Positions 16,192-25,959 of a stretch of 64,000 nt of DNA are shown here, in pieces; position 1 is the stretch's first letter; each line of letters opens with the position of its first letter. The stretch lies in NCBI GenBank assembly GCA_021776335.1, contig JAJFGB010000007.1, positions 310,001-374,000 of the forward strand. The letters are read 5' to 3'. Origin of the DNA: Hyphococcus sp. Its GTDB lineage: Bacteria; Pseudomonadota; Alphaproteobacteria; Caulobacterales; Parvularculaceae. Both the position numbers and the translations under genes were made by a program. The notes under the pieces were generated by a model, which saw only the letters and a program-made list of their open reading frames with translations, was not told the DNA's origin and ran no database searches.

Positions 16192-18237
16192 ATGTTTGAC
16201 GATAAAACAGAAAGCGGCGCGGCGGCGCCGTCCAATTTCGATAATCAGCTCAATGCTTCCATAGAGGCGGCTGCGGACTGGTTGGCGGAACGTCAAAAGC
16301 CAGAAGGCTATTGGGCAGGCCAACTTGAATCCAATGGCTGTATGGAGGCACAGTGGATCCTGGCGCTGTGGTTTATGGGGCTGGAAGATCATCATTTGCG
16401 CCCGCGTCTTGCTCAGAGTCTGCGTCAGACACAACGTGAAGACGGCGCCTGGGAAATTTATCACGATGCGCCGGCGGGCGACATCAACACAACGGTAGAG
16501 GCTTATGCGGCGCTGCGTTCCATGGGCGTTCCTGCAAATGATCCCGGGCTTCAGCGCGCTCATGGCTGGATCATGTCCAAAGGCGGACTTAAAAATATCC
16601 GTGTTTTCACGCGTTATTGGCTTGCGCTGATTGGCGAATATCCCTGGGAGAAAACACCGAACATTCCGCCGGAAGTAATTTATTTCCCGAACTGGTTTCC
16701 ATTTTCGATCTATAATTTTGCGCAATGGGCGCGTGCGACGCTGATGCCGATTGCGGTTCTATCGGCGCGACGTCCGTCACGATCGTTGCCTCAGAAAAAC
16801 CGGCTTGATGAGTTGTTTCCCGACGGGCGTAATGCATTTGATTATGCTTATCCGGAAAAACCCGGCGCCGATCTTGTTGATCAATTTTTCCTGGCGACAG
16901 ATCGCCTTTTGCATTGGGGGCAAACGCTTGGGTTTGCACCGTTGCGTAAAGGCGCTGTCAAACGCGTCTTGGAATGGATCATCCAGCATCAGGATGCCGA
17001 TGGTGTTTGGGGCGGCATTCAACCGCCCTGGATCTATTCGCTGATGGCGCTCCACAATGAGGGTTATGCAATCGATCACGCTGTTGTCGCCGCCGGGCTA
17101 GGCGCCCTCGACGATCCGCGTTGGCGCACCGATGTCGGTGAGGCGACATGGATTCAGGCATCAACCAGCCCGGTCTGGGATACATTACTGACGTTGCTCG
17201 CTTTTGACGATTGCGAATTGAATGACCGCCATGACAGCGAGGTCGAAAAAGCTGTCGATTGGGTGCTTGCCCAGCAGGTCTTAAAGCCCGGCGACTGGCA
17301 GGTTAAGGTTCCCAACATCGAGCCGGGTGGCTGGGCGTTCGAATACAAAAACTATTTTTATCCTGATACGGATGACACGGCGGTGGCGTTGATTGTGCTG
17401 TCGCAATTCAGAAATGATCCGAAATGGAAAGAAAAAGGCGTCGACAAGGCCATAGAGCGTGGCGTCAATTGGCTCTTTGCTATGCAGTGCAAAGGCGGTG
17501 GTTGGGGCGCCTTCGACAAGGACAATGACAAAACCTATTTAACGCGCATCCCGTTTTGCGATTTCGGTGAAGCACTCGATCCACCTTCAGTGGATGTCAC
17601 CGCCCATATCGTCGAGGCCTTTGGCAAGCTTGGTTTCCGAATGGATCATCCAAATGTAGCCCGCGCCATGGACTATCTGAAAAAAGAACAGGAGCCGGAT
17701 GGATCATGGTTCGGCCGCTGGGGCGTGAACTATATCTATGGTACGGGCGCCGTTCTGCCGGCGTTGGAGGCGATCGGTGAGGATATGTCGGCGTCCTATA
17801 TCGTGCGCGCTGCCGATTGGCTCATATCGAAACAGCAGGGTGATGGCGGCTGGGGCGAATCCTGTGCGTCTTATATGGATCCGGCCATGTCAGGCCGAGG
17901 GAAGACGACCGCCTCCCAAACCGCCTGGGCGTTGATGGGGCTGGCGGCAGTTGGACGCGAGGCGGACCGTGATGCGATGGCGAGGGGCGTTGCATTTCTT
18001 ATGGAGCGGCAAAAAGATGGAACATGGGAAGAGCCCGAATATACAGGCACAGGCTTTCCAGGTTACGGCGTTGGCGCAACCATCAAGCTCGGCGACCCTT
18101 TATTGGAAGAGCGGTTGAAACAGGGTCCGGAGCTCTCCCGCGCCTTCATGATTAACTATAATCTCTACAGGCATTATTTCCCGCTGATGGCGATGGGGCG
18201 CGTGAAACGATTATCCGGCGATGATTCTACGCCGTGA
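16192..18237 (+). CDS. shc: Squalene-hopene cyclase
   Basis: This enzyme cyclises squalene to hopene, the first step of hopanoid synthesis, while bound to the membrane. The 681-residue protein has the catalytic acid motif DTDD at residues 392-395 and many QW repeats (for example QKPEGYWAGQLES, GDGGWGESC, KGGGWGAFD). Length and motif order match bacterial shc. The ribosome-binding site GAGGACAGG precedes the ATG. No other hopanoid genes (hpnCDE, hpnG, hpnH) are nearby, so the cluster is dispersed in this genome. It follows the YeeE genes on the same strand with a 48-nt gap, which may be chance. Confidence 0.97.
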   Translation: MFDDKTESGAAAPSNFDNQLNASIEAAADWLAERQKPEGYWAGQLESNGCMEAQWILALWFMGLEDHHLRPRLAQSLRQTQREDGAWEIYHDAPAGDINTTVEAYAALRSMGVPANDPGLQRAHGWIMSKGGLKNIRVFTRYWLALIGEYPWEKTPNIPPEVIYFPNWFPFSIYNFAQWARATLMPIAVLSARRPSRSLPQKNRLDELFPDGRNAFDYAYPEKPGADLVDQFFLATDRLLHWGQTLGFAPLRKGAVKRVLEWIIQHQDADGVWGGIQPPWIYSLMALHNEGYAIDHAVVAAGLGALDDPRWRTDVGEATWIQASTSPVWDTLLTLLAFDDCELNDRHDSEVEKAVDWVLAQQVLKPGDWQVKVPNIEPGGWAFEYKNYFYPDTDDTAVALIVLSQFRNDPKWKEKGVDKAIERGVNWLFAMQCKGGGWGAFDKDNDKTYLTRIPFCDFGEALDPPSVDVTAHIVEAFGKLGFRMDHPNVARAMDYLKKEQEPDGSWFGRWGVNYIYGTGAVLPALEAIGEDMSASYIVRAADWLISKQQGDGGWGESCASYMDPAMSGRGKTTASQTAWALMGLAAVGREADRDAMARGVAFLMERQKDGTWEEPEYTGTGFPGYGVGATIKLGDPLLEERLKQGPELSRAFMINYNLYRHYFPLMAMGRVKRLSGDDSTP

Positions 18238-18433
18238 TTTCAGCGCAAATCGTTGATGAGTTTATCGCGATTGATGATGCAATAAACACAACACCTAGTA
18301 AAATGAACGCTTGCGCAGAGATTCCGGCAGTAAATAGACCCTGTAGGCGGCTCTAAAGCGTATTATGTTAAAAGTTTAGCAAAGGTAATCTTCGAAGCTG
18401 GCCTTCTCTAAGGGGAGAGCGCAGGGGACCGGC

Positions 18434-20074
18434 TTGGTTACCGGAGAACTAACTATTGACGGCGCTGACGCCGAAATAGTCCGTCAGAAACAGGCATTTG
18501 TCATCAGACAAGTGCCTGTGATTTTGACGGTCAATACGTTCATTTCTCTCGTCATCATCAGCCTGCAAATTTTCTACGGCGCGACCGTCGAGGCGTTAAT
18601 CTGGTTTTCGCTGCTGTCTTCCGTATCGCTTGTCCAGTTGCGCGGATGGTTGCGCTATCGAAAAAAAGGTCGACCCAAAAGTGTTTCTGGTCGAATGCTC
18701 CGGAAATCCGCAATAGTCTCGTTTGTCAGCGGCTCTTTGTGGGGCCTCGCGCCCTTCTTGGTGGTGCTGGACGGTTCAGTTAATTCCAGTTTGTTTGTGT
18801 CCCTGATTGTCATCGGAATGGCGGCCGGCACATATGGTCTCTTGTCGCCGACACCAAAGATTGTCAGCGCATTTATTATCCCATGTATGGCGCCGATGTT
18901 ATTTTCTCCCGCTTTCCAGGGCAAGCCAGAGTCGATGGCGCTTGTCATGATGACGATCGTTTTGATCTACATATTGCTCAGGGGCGCCAGGACGAATGCA
19001 GAATATTTTGAGAGTATGTTCGCCAATGCAATAGACGCAACTCAAGCGCGCGCAAAGCTGAGTGGCGCGCTCGATTCCTCCGGCGAGGCGATTGCGATTT
19101 TTGACCAGAAAGGTGTTTTACAAAATGCAAATGACGCCTTTCATGTCCAGTTTGGCGATATCGTAAATTTTTCGGACATGCCGGACGATGGCGCATATCA
19201 TAGTGAGCGGTCGGGCACATGGTTGATTGGCAGATCGAACAAAACCAGCGATGGCGGCACGGTGGTGATTCACACCGATATTACTGACTTAAAAAATGTT
19301 GAGCAGGAAAACGAGCGGGCCCGGTTGGGCGCCGAAGAAGCGAACCGCGCAAAAACGCTCTTTCTTGCGGCGGTCAGTCATGAGCTGAGAACACCATTGA
19401 ATGCAGTGATCGGCTACGCGGATCTTATGCGGCGAGAGTCATTGGGCGCCCTTGGCGCCCCGGAGTATAAAGGATATTCCGACAAAATCAGCGAGGGCGG
19501 TCGTCGGCTGCTGAAGCAGATCAATGACATTATTGATCTGACGAGATTCGAGTCATCTACTTATCCGCTTGATAGCGCGAAGGTTTCTGTCGCGTCCGTC
19601 ATAGAGTTAGTGATTGAAATCTCGCGTCGCTCGACCAAAGACAAACGCGAAATCACTGTGTCCGTTGAGGACGACGCGCAATATGTGTTTGCTGACGAAA
19701 ATGCGCTCGAAATGGCGCTGCAGCATGTGTTGTGTAACGCGTTGAAATATACCTCTCCAATTGACGAGATTGGCGTTAAGGCATTTCTGGTGGATGGCCG
19801 CCCGTGTATCCAGATTAGAGATGCTGGCGAAGGCATCCCGCTTGAATATCTTGCTCATGTAACTGAGCCTTTTTTACAAGCCCAATCGACTTATGACCGG
19901 AAGCATGAAGGGCTTGGTCTCGGACTCGCGATCGCGCAGTCCATAATGCACGCGCATGGCGGGTCGTTACGTGTTGAAAGCGTTGAGGGCGCAGGAACAT
20001 TTGTCGATCTGCGATTTCCGTTGGACCGTTTGATCCCGGCAGTTGAACCACAAAAATTGAAAGTTGGCGCCTGA
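18434..20074 (+). CDS. Membrane sensor histidine kinase (orphan)
   Basis: The 546-residue protein has about six hydrophobic helices in the first 190 residues, a divergent PAS-like region (about 210-285, SSGEAIAIFDQKGVLQNANDAF), a HisKA dimerisation domain with phospho-acceptor H316 in AVSHELRTPLNAVIGYADL, and a HATPase_c domain with N box (LQHVLCNALKYT), G1 (IRDAGEGIP) and G2 (GLGLGLAIAQ). The layout resembles PleC/DivJ-like kinases. The start is TTG (18434) with AGGGGA 5 nt upstream. No response regulator is adjacent, so the partner is unknown. Confidence 0.92.
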   Translation: MVTGELTIDGADAEIVRQKQAFVIRQVPVILTVNTFISLVIISLQIFYGATVEALIWFSLLSSVSLVQLRGWLRYRKKGRPKSVSGRMLRKSAIVSFVSGSLWGLAPFLVVLDGSVNSSLFVSLIVIGMAAGTYGLLSPTPKIVSAFIIPCMAPMLFSPAFQGKPESMALVMMTIVLIYILLRGARTNAEYFESMFANAIDATQARAKLSGALDSSGEAIAIFDQKGVLQNANDAFHVQFGDIVNFSDMPDDGAYHSERSGTWLIGRSNKTSDGGTVVIHTDITDLKNVEQENERARLGAEEANRAKTLFLAAVSHELRTPLNAVIGYADLMRRESLGALGAPEYKGYSDKISEGGRRLLKQINDIIDLTRFESSTYPLDSAKVSVASVIELVIEISRRSTKDKREITVSVEDDAQYVFADENALEMALQHVLCNALKYTSPIDEIGVKAFLVDGRPCIQIRDAGEGIPLEYLAHVTEPFLQAQSTYDRKHEGLGLGLAIAQSIMHAHGGSLRVESVEGAGTFVDLRFPLDRLIPAVEPQKLKVGA

Positions 20075-20077
20075 GCG

Positions 20078-21202
20078 CTAGCGACCATTGTCGTCGAGTT
20101 GTGCAATCCAGGCTGCGATCAGCGCAACGCCTTCTTCGTGAATGACGGCGCGCCCGAGCTCCGGCATCATCGACCCTGGGTCAGTAGTTTCCATACGAAA
20201 GAGCGTAATTGAGGCGTCCGGATCGCCTGGTGTAATGTCATATGGTCGTCCACCAGTGCCGCCGCCAGCCGCTACCGGTGTTTTGTAAAACCCGAGCGCC
20301 GGCCCGGTGGCGTCCGGTTCGAGATTAAGCCCTGACGTGTCGCCTGCACCCATCGGGTTGTGGCAATGGCTGCAATTGGCGTCGAGATAGCTACGTGCCC
20401 GGTGGTCGAGCTTTTCGGTTTCATCGCCCCATAACGCGTTGCGCTGCACCGTGGCGGCGGAAAAATCTCCTTCGAGAAGACCCATCGTCGCCCAATGATC
20501 GAGTTGATTTACGCCCGCTATATGCGGCGATGCTTTGTTGAGATGGCGCGCCTTTGGGCCAATGGGTTGGATCGCTTTGGTTGTAGCGTTGGTCGCGTGA
20601 CAGCCTGCGCATTGATTGGCGTTCGGCACAACATAGGGAAAATCTTCGCGCCGACCATCAGCTCGCACAAGCGTCAGCGGTTTGATATCTCCGGTGCGTT
20701 TTAGAACCGCGTCCGTCTGATCGTCATTCCAGACATAGGGCAGCGCGACCCAACCGGTTTCGCGCCGGGCGAGAATCCGCGTTTCAATGAGCCGTAAACC
20801 ATTGAGCGACATTGAATTCTTTTGAGTTGTCGGAGCGCTTCCATATGTTACGGCGCTGTCCCACGATGCCCCGGCCACAGGATAGTAAAAGGTTTTGGTG
20901 ATCACCGTGCCAATGGGAAAGTTGAAAACATCATCTTCGTCAAACTGCGCCGCTTTTCCTTCCGGCATCCAGATTGTGCGCAGCTTCAGCGCATAGTCGG
21001 AAAATAATGGTGTTGCCAGGTCATAAGAAGTGACACCATCGCTGAGGCCAAGGACGCCATCGCGCGCCGTGATCATGCCCCAGTCGCTCAGATGCTCCGG
21101 ATTGCCGCTCTCATGAAAGGCGGGCGTTGAAGCCAGTCGATTGTCTTCACAAGCGATCGCAAAACCGAATGCGATTAAAGTGAGAAATATGCGCGCCATC
21201 AT
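20078..21202 (-). CDS. SO2930-family diheme c-type cytochrome lipoprotein
   Basis: The 374-residue protein has a lipoprotein signal with lipobox AIAC and two haem-attachment motifs, CAGCH and CSHCH, spaced as in the SO2930-like family of predicted diheme cytochromes. It should sit in the periplasm, anchored to a membrane. It is the second gene of a pair: the beta-helix lipoprotein gene ends at the same base (21202) where this ATG starts, so they are probably co-translated. The family is conserved as this pair in many proteobacteria, but its electron partners and substrate are not known to me. Confidence 0.9.
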   Translation of the reverse strand: MMARIFLTLIAFGFAIACEDNRLASTPAFHESGNPEHLSDWGMITARDGVLGLSDGVTSYDLATPLFSDYALKLRTIWMPEGKAAQFDEDDVFNFPIGTVITKTFYYPVAGASWDSAVTYGSAPTTQKNSMSLNGLRLIETRILARRETGWVALPYVWNDDQTDAVLKRTGDIKPLTLVRADGRREDFPYVVPNANQCAGCHATNATTKAIQPIGPKARHLNKASPHIAGVNQLDHWATMGLLEGDFSAATVQRNALWGDETEKLDHRARSYLDANCSHCHNPMGAGDTSGLNLEPDATGPALGFYKTPVAAGGGTGGRPYDITPGDPDASITLFRMETTDPGSMMPELGRAVIHEEGVALIAAWIAQLDDNGR

Positions 21203-22437
21203 TATTGCGCTAGCGGTCCCGTCAATTGAATGGCGGGCAATTTACTGTGCGTGCAATCATGTTCGCCATCGGCGATGTTTGGGTTCTTGTTACCATTGGG
21301 ACCATCAACATTGAGGACTTGTGTGTCGCCATTTCTGACGCAAAGGCGCAAAGCATCAGGAAGCGTTCCGTCAACAAGCTTTTCCGCATTAAAATAGCCG
21401 TCCCAGAGAACATCAGGAATACTTCCAAGAGGCCCGGCAATTGCAATTTTCAACGCCTGAAGGTCCAGGCCGTCAGGGTTATTACCGCCGCCTTCGAATC
21501 TGTTGTCGTAAATGAAGATGCCTTCCGGATAGGGGTCAAAATCATCTTCCATGCCGTCTTCAGCGAGGCCCGCCGAAAAGACACTGGCGATGATCACATT
21601 GGCAGTCTTGTTATCGCGAATATCATTGTCGAAAATCTCGACCTGATCATTGGAGTTGACAACAATGCCTGATCCTGCCGGAATTGTTGCGACCGGTGTT
21701 CCCGGGTGTCCGAAATTCTTTGTGTTGTTTTCGTAGACTTCATTATTGAAAACACGCGTGCGTGCGCCGGGTTGCTTTAGGTTCGGCATGTTGAAGACAA
21801 GAATGCCGCCGGTATTGTTAACAGCGACGTTGCCATAAACATCTGCATCGAATGTATTTTCAATCTCGATGCCGGCGACGTTGTATTCCGCCCTGTTGTT
21901 GCGGACGACAACGTTTTGTGACTGGCCGACATAGATGCCGGCATCGGCTGCGGCGATGGCGACGTTTTCTTCCATCAACACGTTCTGGGTTTGCACAGGA
22001 TAAATTCCGTAAGCGCCATTTGAAGTTTTCGGTCCGCCTGTCCATTCTGTCCGCACGCGCCGGACGATGATATTTTGTCCTTCGGTGATCTTCAGCGCGT
22101 CGCCCTTCGTATCTTCAATCGCAAGGTCTTCAATTGTGAAGTCGCTTGCGGTGACCAAAAATCCTTCAGCGCCTGCGACCTGGCCTTTGAATGAGAGCAC
22201 CGTCTTATCCATGCCGGCACCCCGAATGGTGACGCCGTCCACGGTCAAGCTTAACGAGCGGTCGAATGAATAAGTTCCTTCAGGAATGTCGATGATATCG
22301 CCGGGCGCTGCATCGAGCAGTCTTCCCATCAGCGTTTCCTGATAGCTCGGGTCCGCCGCCGTTTGTGTCGGGGCTTGCGATTGCTCTCCGCATGCCAAAA
22401 CTGCCAGCGCCGCCGCTGCTGTGATCAAAAGCCTCAT
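21202..22437 (-). CDS. Parallel beta-helix lipoprotein, partner of the diheme cytochrome
   Basis: The 411-residue protein has a lipobox (LAVLACGEQ) and a right-handed parallel beta-helix with repeated short strands (NIIVRRVR, NVLMEENVAI, NVVVRNNRAEY, VEIFDNDIRDN), of the type seen in pectate-lyase-like and CASH-domain proteins. It begins MGRLLDAAPGDIIDIPEGTYSFDRSLSL after the signal region, the usual entry to this fold. It overlaps the cytochrome gene by one base. The pairing with an SO2930-type cytochrome is conserved. Carbohydrate or polymer binding is plausible from the fold, not shown. Confidence 0.88.
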   Translation of the reverse strand: MRLLITAAAALAVLACGEQSQAPTQTAADPSYQETLMGRLLDAAPGDIIDIPEGTYSFDRSLSLTVDGVTIRGAGMDKTVLSFKGQVAGAEGFLVTASDFTIEDLAIEDTKGDALKITEGQNIIVRRVRTEWTGGPKTSNGAYGIYPVQTQNVLMEENVAIAAADAGIYVGQSQNVVVRNNRAEYNVAGIEIENTFDADVYGNVAVNNTGGILVFNMPNLKQPGARTRVFNNEVYENNTKNFGHPGTPVATIPAGSGIVVNSNDQVEIFDNDIRDNKTANVIIASVFSAGLAEDGMEDDFDPYPEGIFIYDNRFEGGGNNPDGLDLQALKIAIAGPLGSIPDVLWDGYFNAEKLVDGTLPDALRLCVRNGDTQVLNVDGPNGNKNPNIADGEHDCTHSKLPAIQLTGPLAQ

Positions 22438-22509
22438 GTCCTGTTTCCTCTCGTGCCCTCCCGGGACAATAGGCCAAACAGGCCAGTTGAAAAAGGGCGA
22501 GACGCAGGT

Positions 22510-23172
22510 CTAGGCGGCAGCTTCGACGATGCCTTTAAAAAATGCAGCGCCGTCGATACCGCCGAGCAACGCGGAAATCATTCGTTCCGGGTGCGGCATC
22601 ATGCCGAGCACGTTGCCAGCATCATTGAGAACGCCTGCTATGTCACGTGCGGAGCCGTTGGGGTTGTCGACATAGCGCAAAGCGATGCGCCCGTCGCCTT
22701 CAAGCCTGTCAAGCGTTGCGTCATCGGCGAAATAATTGCCGTCATGATGAGCAACAGGGAAAGATACGCATTGGCCTTTTTCAAAACCACTCGTGAACAT
22801 TGATTGGCTGTTATCGACGCGTAACGTTACGGTGCGGCAAACGAAATTAAGGCCTGCATTGCGTAACAGAGCACCCGGCAACAGGCCGGTTTCGCACAAG
22901 GTTTGAAAACCGTTGCAGATGCCGATGACCGGCGTGCCGGCTTTTGCTTTTTCGATGACATCGCGCATGATTGGCGATTTCGCCGCCATTGCGCCCGAAC
23001 GCAGGTAATCACCGTAAGAAAACCCGCCGGGCAGAACAATGAAGTCAGTATCGGGCAGGCTGGCGTCGCCATGCCACACCATTGTTGGTTTTTTGCCGGT
23101 TGCTTGTTCCAGTGCCATGGCGGCATCGCGGTCGCAATTGGAGGCAGGAAAGACAATGATAGAGGGGTTCAT
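22510..23172 (-). CDS. purQ: Phosphoribosylformylglycinamidine synthase subunit I (PurQ)
   Basis: PurQ is the glutaminase subunit of the FGAM synthase complex (PurLQS) in purine synthesis and supplies ammonia to PurL. The 220-residue protein shows the class I glutamine amidotransferase nucleophile in [10 protein letters not shown] and the catalytic His-Pro-Glu in MMPHPERM. It is the last of five same-strand genes: purC, purS, an SDR gene, a methyltransferase gene, purQ. It starts 3 nt after the methyltransferase stop. purL is not in the window. Confidence 0.97.
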   Translation of the reverse strand: MNPSIIVFPASNCDRDAAMALEQATGKKPTMVWHGDASLPDTDFIVLPGGFSYGDYLRSGAMAAKSPIMRDVIEKAKAGTPVIGICNGFQTLCETGLLPGALLRNAGLNFVCRTVTLRVDNSQSMFTSGFEKGQCVSFPVAHHDGNYFADDATLDRLEGDGRIALRYVDNPNGSARDIAGVLNDAGNVLGMMPHPERMISALLGGIDGAAFFKGIVEAAA

Positions 23173-23175
23173 GGT

Positions 23176-23892
23176 TCAGCTCTCCGAAACAGCAGTTGGC
23201 GGCGGCTTTCGCCCGATGAGCACATGTTGTCCGATCGGGCTTTTGCCAATCGCCCGCTCGACGGTGAGGCCAGCTTGGACGAACCAGCTCGATAATTCGT
23301 CTTTTGTTGTAAAGCTCACCATGACGTCGCGACCGATCAGTCGAGCTATGCGGTGCCGAACGGGCCTGTAAAATTTCTTTTTATGTCCCTCGTCGGTGAA
23401 TTCGAGATAGGACGCGATGACAGCGCCGCCCGGTTTCAGCGCACGCATGCATTCGGCGAGGTAGGCTTTAATTTCAGTTTGCTTTAGATGCGTGAAAACC
23501 GACATAATCAAAATAATGTCGGCGCATTCATCGGCGCACGGAATGTTGATTGAGGATATCGGTTCAAACTGCCAGTCTGGGCGCGCCGCCTTTTTTTTCG
23601 CGTAAGCGATCAGATCAGGAACGACGTCTATCCCAAGATAGGAAATGCGTTTTTCATCGCGCAGCGCGAAGGCTGCCCGGCCAGATCCGCAGCCTATGTC
23701 GAGGAGGAAAAAATCGCCTGCCGGTGCGATTTCGCGCACGAGATCGGCTTGCGCATTGCCGGCCCGAACATAAGCGCCGCCGACCGCCCGTTCAAACACT
23801 TCATCTTCACTTGTGCTTTCTTTGCGTAACCGGCGCAAAAGGTTGTGATACTCGCGTACGTAATGAGGTTTCATTTTGGAACTGCCGAACAA
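23176..23892 (-). CDS. Class I SAM-dependent methyltransferase inside the pur cluster
   Basis: The 238-residue protein has motif I (LLDIGCGSGRAAFAL), an acidic residue ending the second strand (YLGIDVVPDL) and a motif IV-like segment (DIILIMSVFTHL), all typical of small-molecule or lipid methyltransferases. It ends with a short VLIGRKPPP tail. The gene sits between an SDR gene and purQ, with 3 nt to purQ, so it should be in the purine transcript. Nothing in the sequence reveals its substrate, and I know of no purine-pathway step needing it. Confidence 0.85.
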   Translation of the reverse strand: MFGSSKMKPHYVREYHNLLRRLRKESTSEDEVFERAVGGAYVRAGNAQADLVREIAPAGDFFLLDIGCGSGRAAFALRDEKRISYLGIDVVPDLIAYAKKKAARPDWQFEPISSINIPCADECADIILIMSVFTHLKQTEIKAYLAECMRALKPGGAVIASYLEFTDEGHKKKFYRPVRHRIARLIGRDVMVSFTTKDELSSWFVQAGLTVERAIGKSPIGQHVLIGRKPPPTAVSES

Positions 23893-23936
23893 TCGCGTTA
23901 TCGCTCTGATACTAAATTTGAAAGTTTCATAAAGGT

Positions 23937-24881
23937 CTAGCCGAAGATTCGCCAGCTACCGCCGGTAAGTTTTTCTGACTCTGTCCACAGTCGCTCGGCG
24001 TCGCCCTGGTTTTTGGCAAATGGACTGATCGAGGCTTGATCGACCGGACCGGTAAATTCGCGAAATCCTGTTGGGCCATAATACCCGCCGGGTCCGGCTT
24101 CCGCGCCAGCTGCGCACAGGACAGTTGGGATGGCGCCTTTTGTCGCTGGTTGGGAGAGCATTGCGGTTAATGGCTTCATTAGCATGGCCGCGATGCCGCC
24201 AGGTCCGGTGGTTTGAAGATTGGTGTTGGAGTAGCCTGGGTGACAGGCGTAAGCGCGCGATGCGCAATTACTGTTCGTTAGCTTGCGGTTTAATTCGAGG
24301 GCGTAAACAAGGTTGGCGAGCTTGCTTTGTGCGTAAGCGCGGATGGGGTTGTATCCGGCGGTAAACATCAGATCGTCAAAGTGAAACCCATGCGCATATT
24401 TATGCGCAATACTGGCGACGCTGACAAAACGGCCGGCTGCAGTTTCCACAAGGTCGCAAAGTTCGGCATTGAGAACGAAATGGCCAAGATGGTTGACGCC
24501 AAATTGGGTCTCGAAGCCGTCTTTGGTCAGTTCACGTTTGGGGATCATCATGATCCCTGCATTATTAATCAGTCCGTCAATCGAGGCGCGACTGTCGCGC
24601 ACTTGCTGTGCGGCTTTGCGCACCGATGTGAGGTCGGTCAAATCCATCAGCACATAGTCGAATGAGCCCTGGGGCGCCGATTGTTTTAGCGCGTCTACGG
24701 CGGCTCGGGCTTTGTCTTCACTCCGGCAAAGGATCGTTACGCGCGCGGCCTTTTCGCCCAACACGCGCGCCGCCTCAAATCCGATGCCGCTATTGCCGCC
24801 GGTGATGACATAGTTTTTGCCGCTTAAATCAGTAAGGCGGTCGGGCGCCCATCCACCCTTGCCAAAGGCGCGGCCTGTCAC
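23937..24881 (-). CDS. SDR family oxidoreductase (protochlorophyllide/retinol-reductase-like) inside the pur cluster
   Basis: The 314-residue Rossmann-fold protein has the cofactor loop TGGNSGIG, the NNAG motif in INNAGIMMIP and the catalytic YAQSK. The R at the end of the second strand (LCRSEDKARAAV) favours NADPH. Such enzymes reduce or oxidise ketones and alcohols. It starts with GTG whose bases overlap the purS stop (GTGA), so its translation is tied to purS. No purine step needs an SDR, and the placement between purS and purQ is unusual. Confidence 0.88.
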   Translation of the reverse strand: MTGRAFGKGGWAPDRLTDLSGKNYVITGGNSGIGFEAARVLGEKAARVTILCRSEDKARAAVDALKQSAPQGSFDYVLMDLTDLTSVRKAAQQVRDSRASIDGLINNAGIMMIPKRELTKDGFETQFGVNHLGHFVLNAELCDLVETAAGRFVSVASIAHKYAHGFHFDDLMFTAGYNPIRAYAQSKLANLVYALELNRKLTNSNCASRAYACHPGYSNTNLQTTGPGGIAAMLMKPLTAMLSQPATKGAIPTVLCAAGAEAGPGGYYGPTGFREFTGPVDQASISPFAKNQGDAERLWTESEKLTGGSWRIFG

Positions 24882-25120
24882 GCAAGGACCTCAATGGCGT
24901 AATTTTCCATCACCGGATTGGCGAGGAGTTTTTTACACATCTCCTCCGCTTTCGCACGGGCGGCAGTCTCATCTGTCTCATCAAGCTTTAATTCGATCAC
25001 CTTGCCCTGGCGGACATTGCTCGCGCCCTCAAAGCCAAGGCCTGAAAGCGCTCCCTCAATGGCTTTGCCTTGAGGGTCAAGAACGCCGCTCTTCAGCGTG
25101 ATAGTGATTTTTGCTTTCAT
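24878..25120 (-). CDS. purS: Phosphoribosylformylglycinamidine synthase subunit PurS
   Basis: PurS is the small structural subunit that lets PurL and PurQ assemble and channel ammonia. The 80-residue protein fits the family in length and shows VLDPQGKAIEGALSGLGFEG and GKVIELKLD. The ATG at 25120 has AGGAA upstream; longer frames would translate the 15-bp repeats before it and are unlikely. It follows purC by 62 nt and overlaps the SDR gene by 4 nt. Confidence 0.95.
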   Translation of the reverse strand: MKAKITITLKSGVLDPQGKAIEGALSGLGFEGASNVRQGKVIELKLDETDETAARAKAEEMCKKLLANPVMENYAIEVLA

Positions 25121-25148
25121 CGGTATTCCTTCCGCACCTGGTCGCCCC

Positions 25149-25193
25149 GAATTTAGTTGCCCTGAATTTAGTTGCCCCAAATTCAGTCGCCAT
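25149..25193. repeat. 15-bp tandem repeat across the purC stop codon
   Basis: Three units with a 15-bp period (GAATTTAGTTGCCC-type) fill the purC-purS gap; the third unit is diverged and contains the purC TGA. This is probably replication slippage with no evident function. Confidence 0.75.
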
Positions 25194-25959
25194 TGTCGCT
25201 TACCAGCACCGGTCCGGACTGGCCGGGATTTTCGCTTTCTCGCAACACGCCCAGACGCCGCGCAACTTCGCGATAGGCGTCTGTGACATCACCGAGATCT
25301 TTGCGAAAGCGATCCTTGTCCATGATGTCGCCCGATTCCATGTCCCACAAGCGGCAGCTGTCCGGGCTGATTTCGTCGGCCACGATGAGACGCATCATGT
25401 CGCCTTCATATTGGCGGCCAAATTCAACTTTGAAATCGACGAGCTTGATGCCAACCCCGGAAAAGAGACCAGACAGGAAATCATTGATACGGAGGGCGAC
25501 AGCCATCATGTCGTCGATCTCCTGAGGGTTGGCCCAGTTAAACGCAGTGATATGCTCTTCGGACACCAGTGGGTCGCCGAGCTTGTCGTCTTTATAATAG
25601 AATTCGATTATCGACCGCGGCAAGACGGTCCCATCTTCTATGCCAAGTCGCTTTGAAATCGTGCCGGCGGCAATATTGCGCACCACAACCTCTATGGGGA
25701 CGATTTCCACGTGGCGCACCAGCTGTTCGCGCATATTGAGGCGGCGGATGAAATGCGTCGTGACCCCGATCCGCTCCAGCCCCAACATGATATATTCGGA
25801 AATACGGTTGTTAAGGACGCCTTTGCCCTCGAGGACAGCATGTTTCTTATTGTTGAATGCTGTCGCATCATCCTTGAAGTACTGAATGATGGTGCCGGGC
25901 TCCGGGCCTTCAAAAAGGATTTTCGCCTTGCCTTCGTAAATCTGCTTGCGGCGAGCCAT
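25183..25959 (-). CDS. purC: Phosphoribosylaminoimidazole-succinocarboxamide synthase
   Basis: PurC joins CAIR and aspartate with ATP to give SAICAR in purine synthesis. The 258-residue protein shows the nucleotide-binding start ([12 protein letters not shown]), the [11 protein letters not shown] segment and the DFKVEFG and [13 protein letters not shown] motifs. The ATG at 25959 is preceded by AAAGGA; an upstream TTG is less likely. It is the first gene of the purC-purS-SDR-methyltransferase-purQ run. It is divergent from the ATPase inhibitor gene, with about 265 bp between. Confidence 0.97.
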   Translation of the reverse strand: MARRKQIYEGKAKILFEGPEPGTIIQYFKDDATAFNNKKHAVLEGKGVLNNRISEYIMLGLERIGVTTHFIRRLNMREQLVRHVEIVPIEVVVRNIAAGTISKRLGIEDGTVLPRSIIEFYYKDDKLGDPLVSEEHITAFNWANPQEIDDMMAVALRINDFLSGLFSGVGIKLVDFKVEFGRQYEGDMMRLIVADEISPDSCRLWDMESGDIMDKDRFRKDLGDVTDAYREVARRLGVLRESENPGQSGPVLVSDNGD

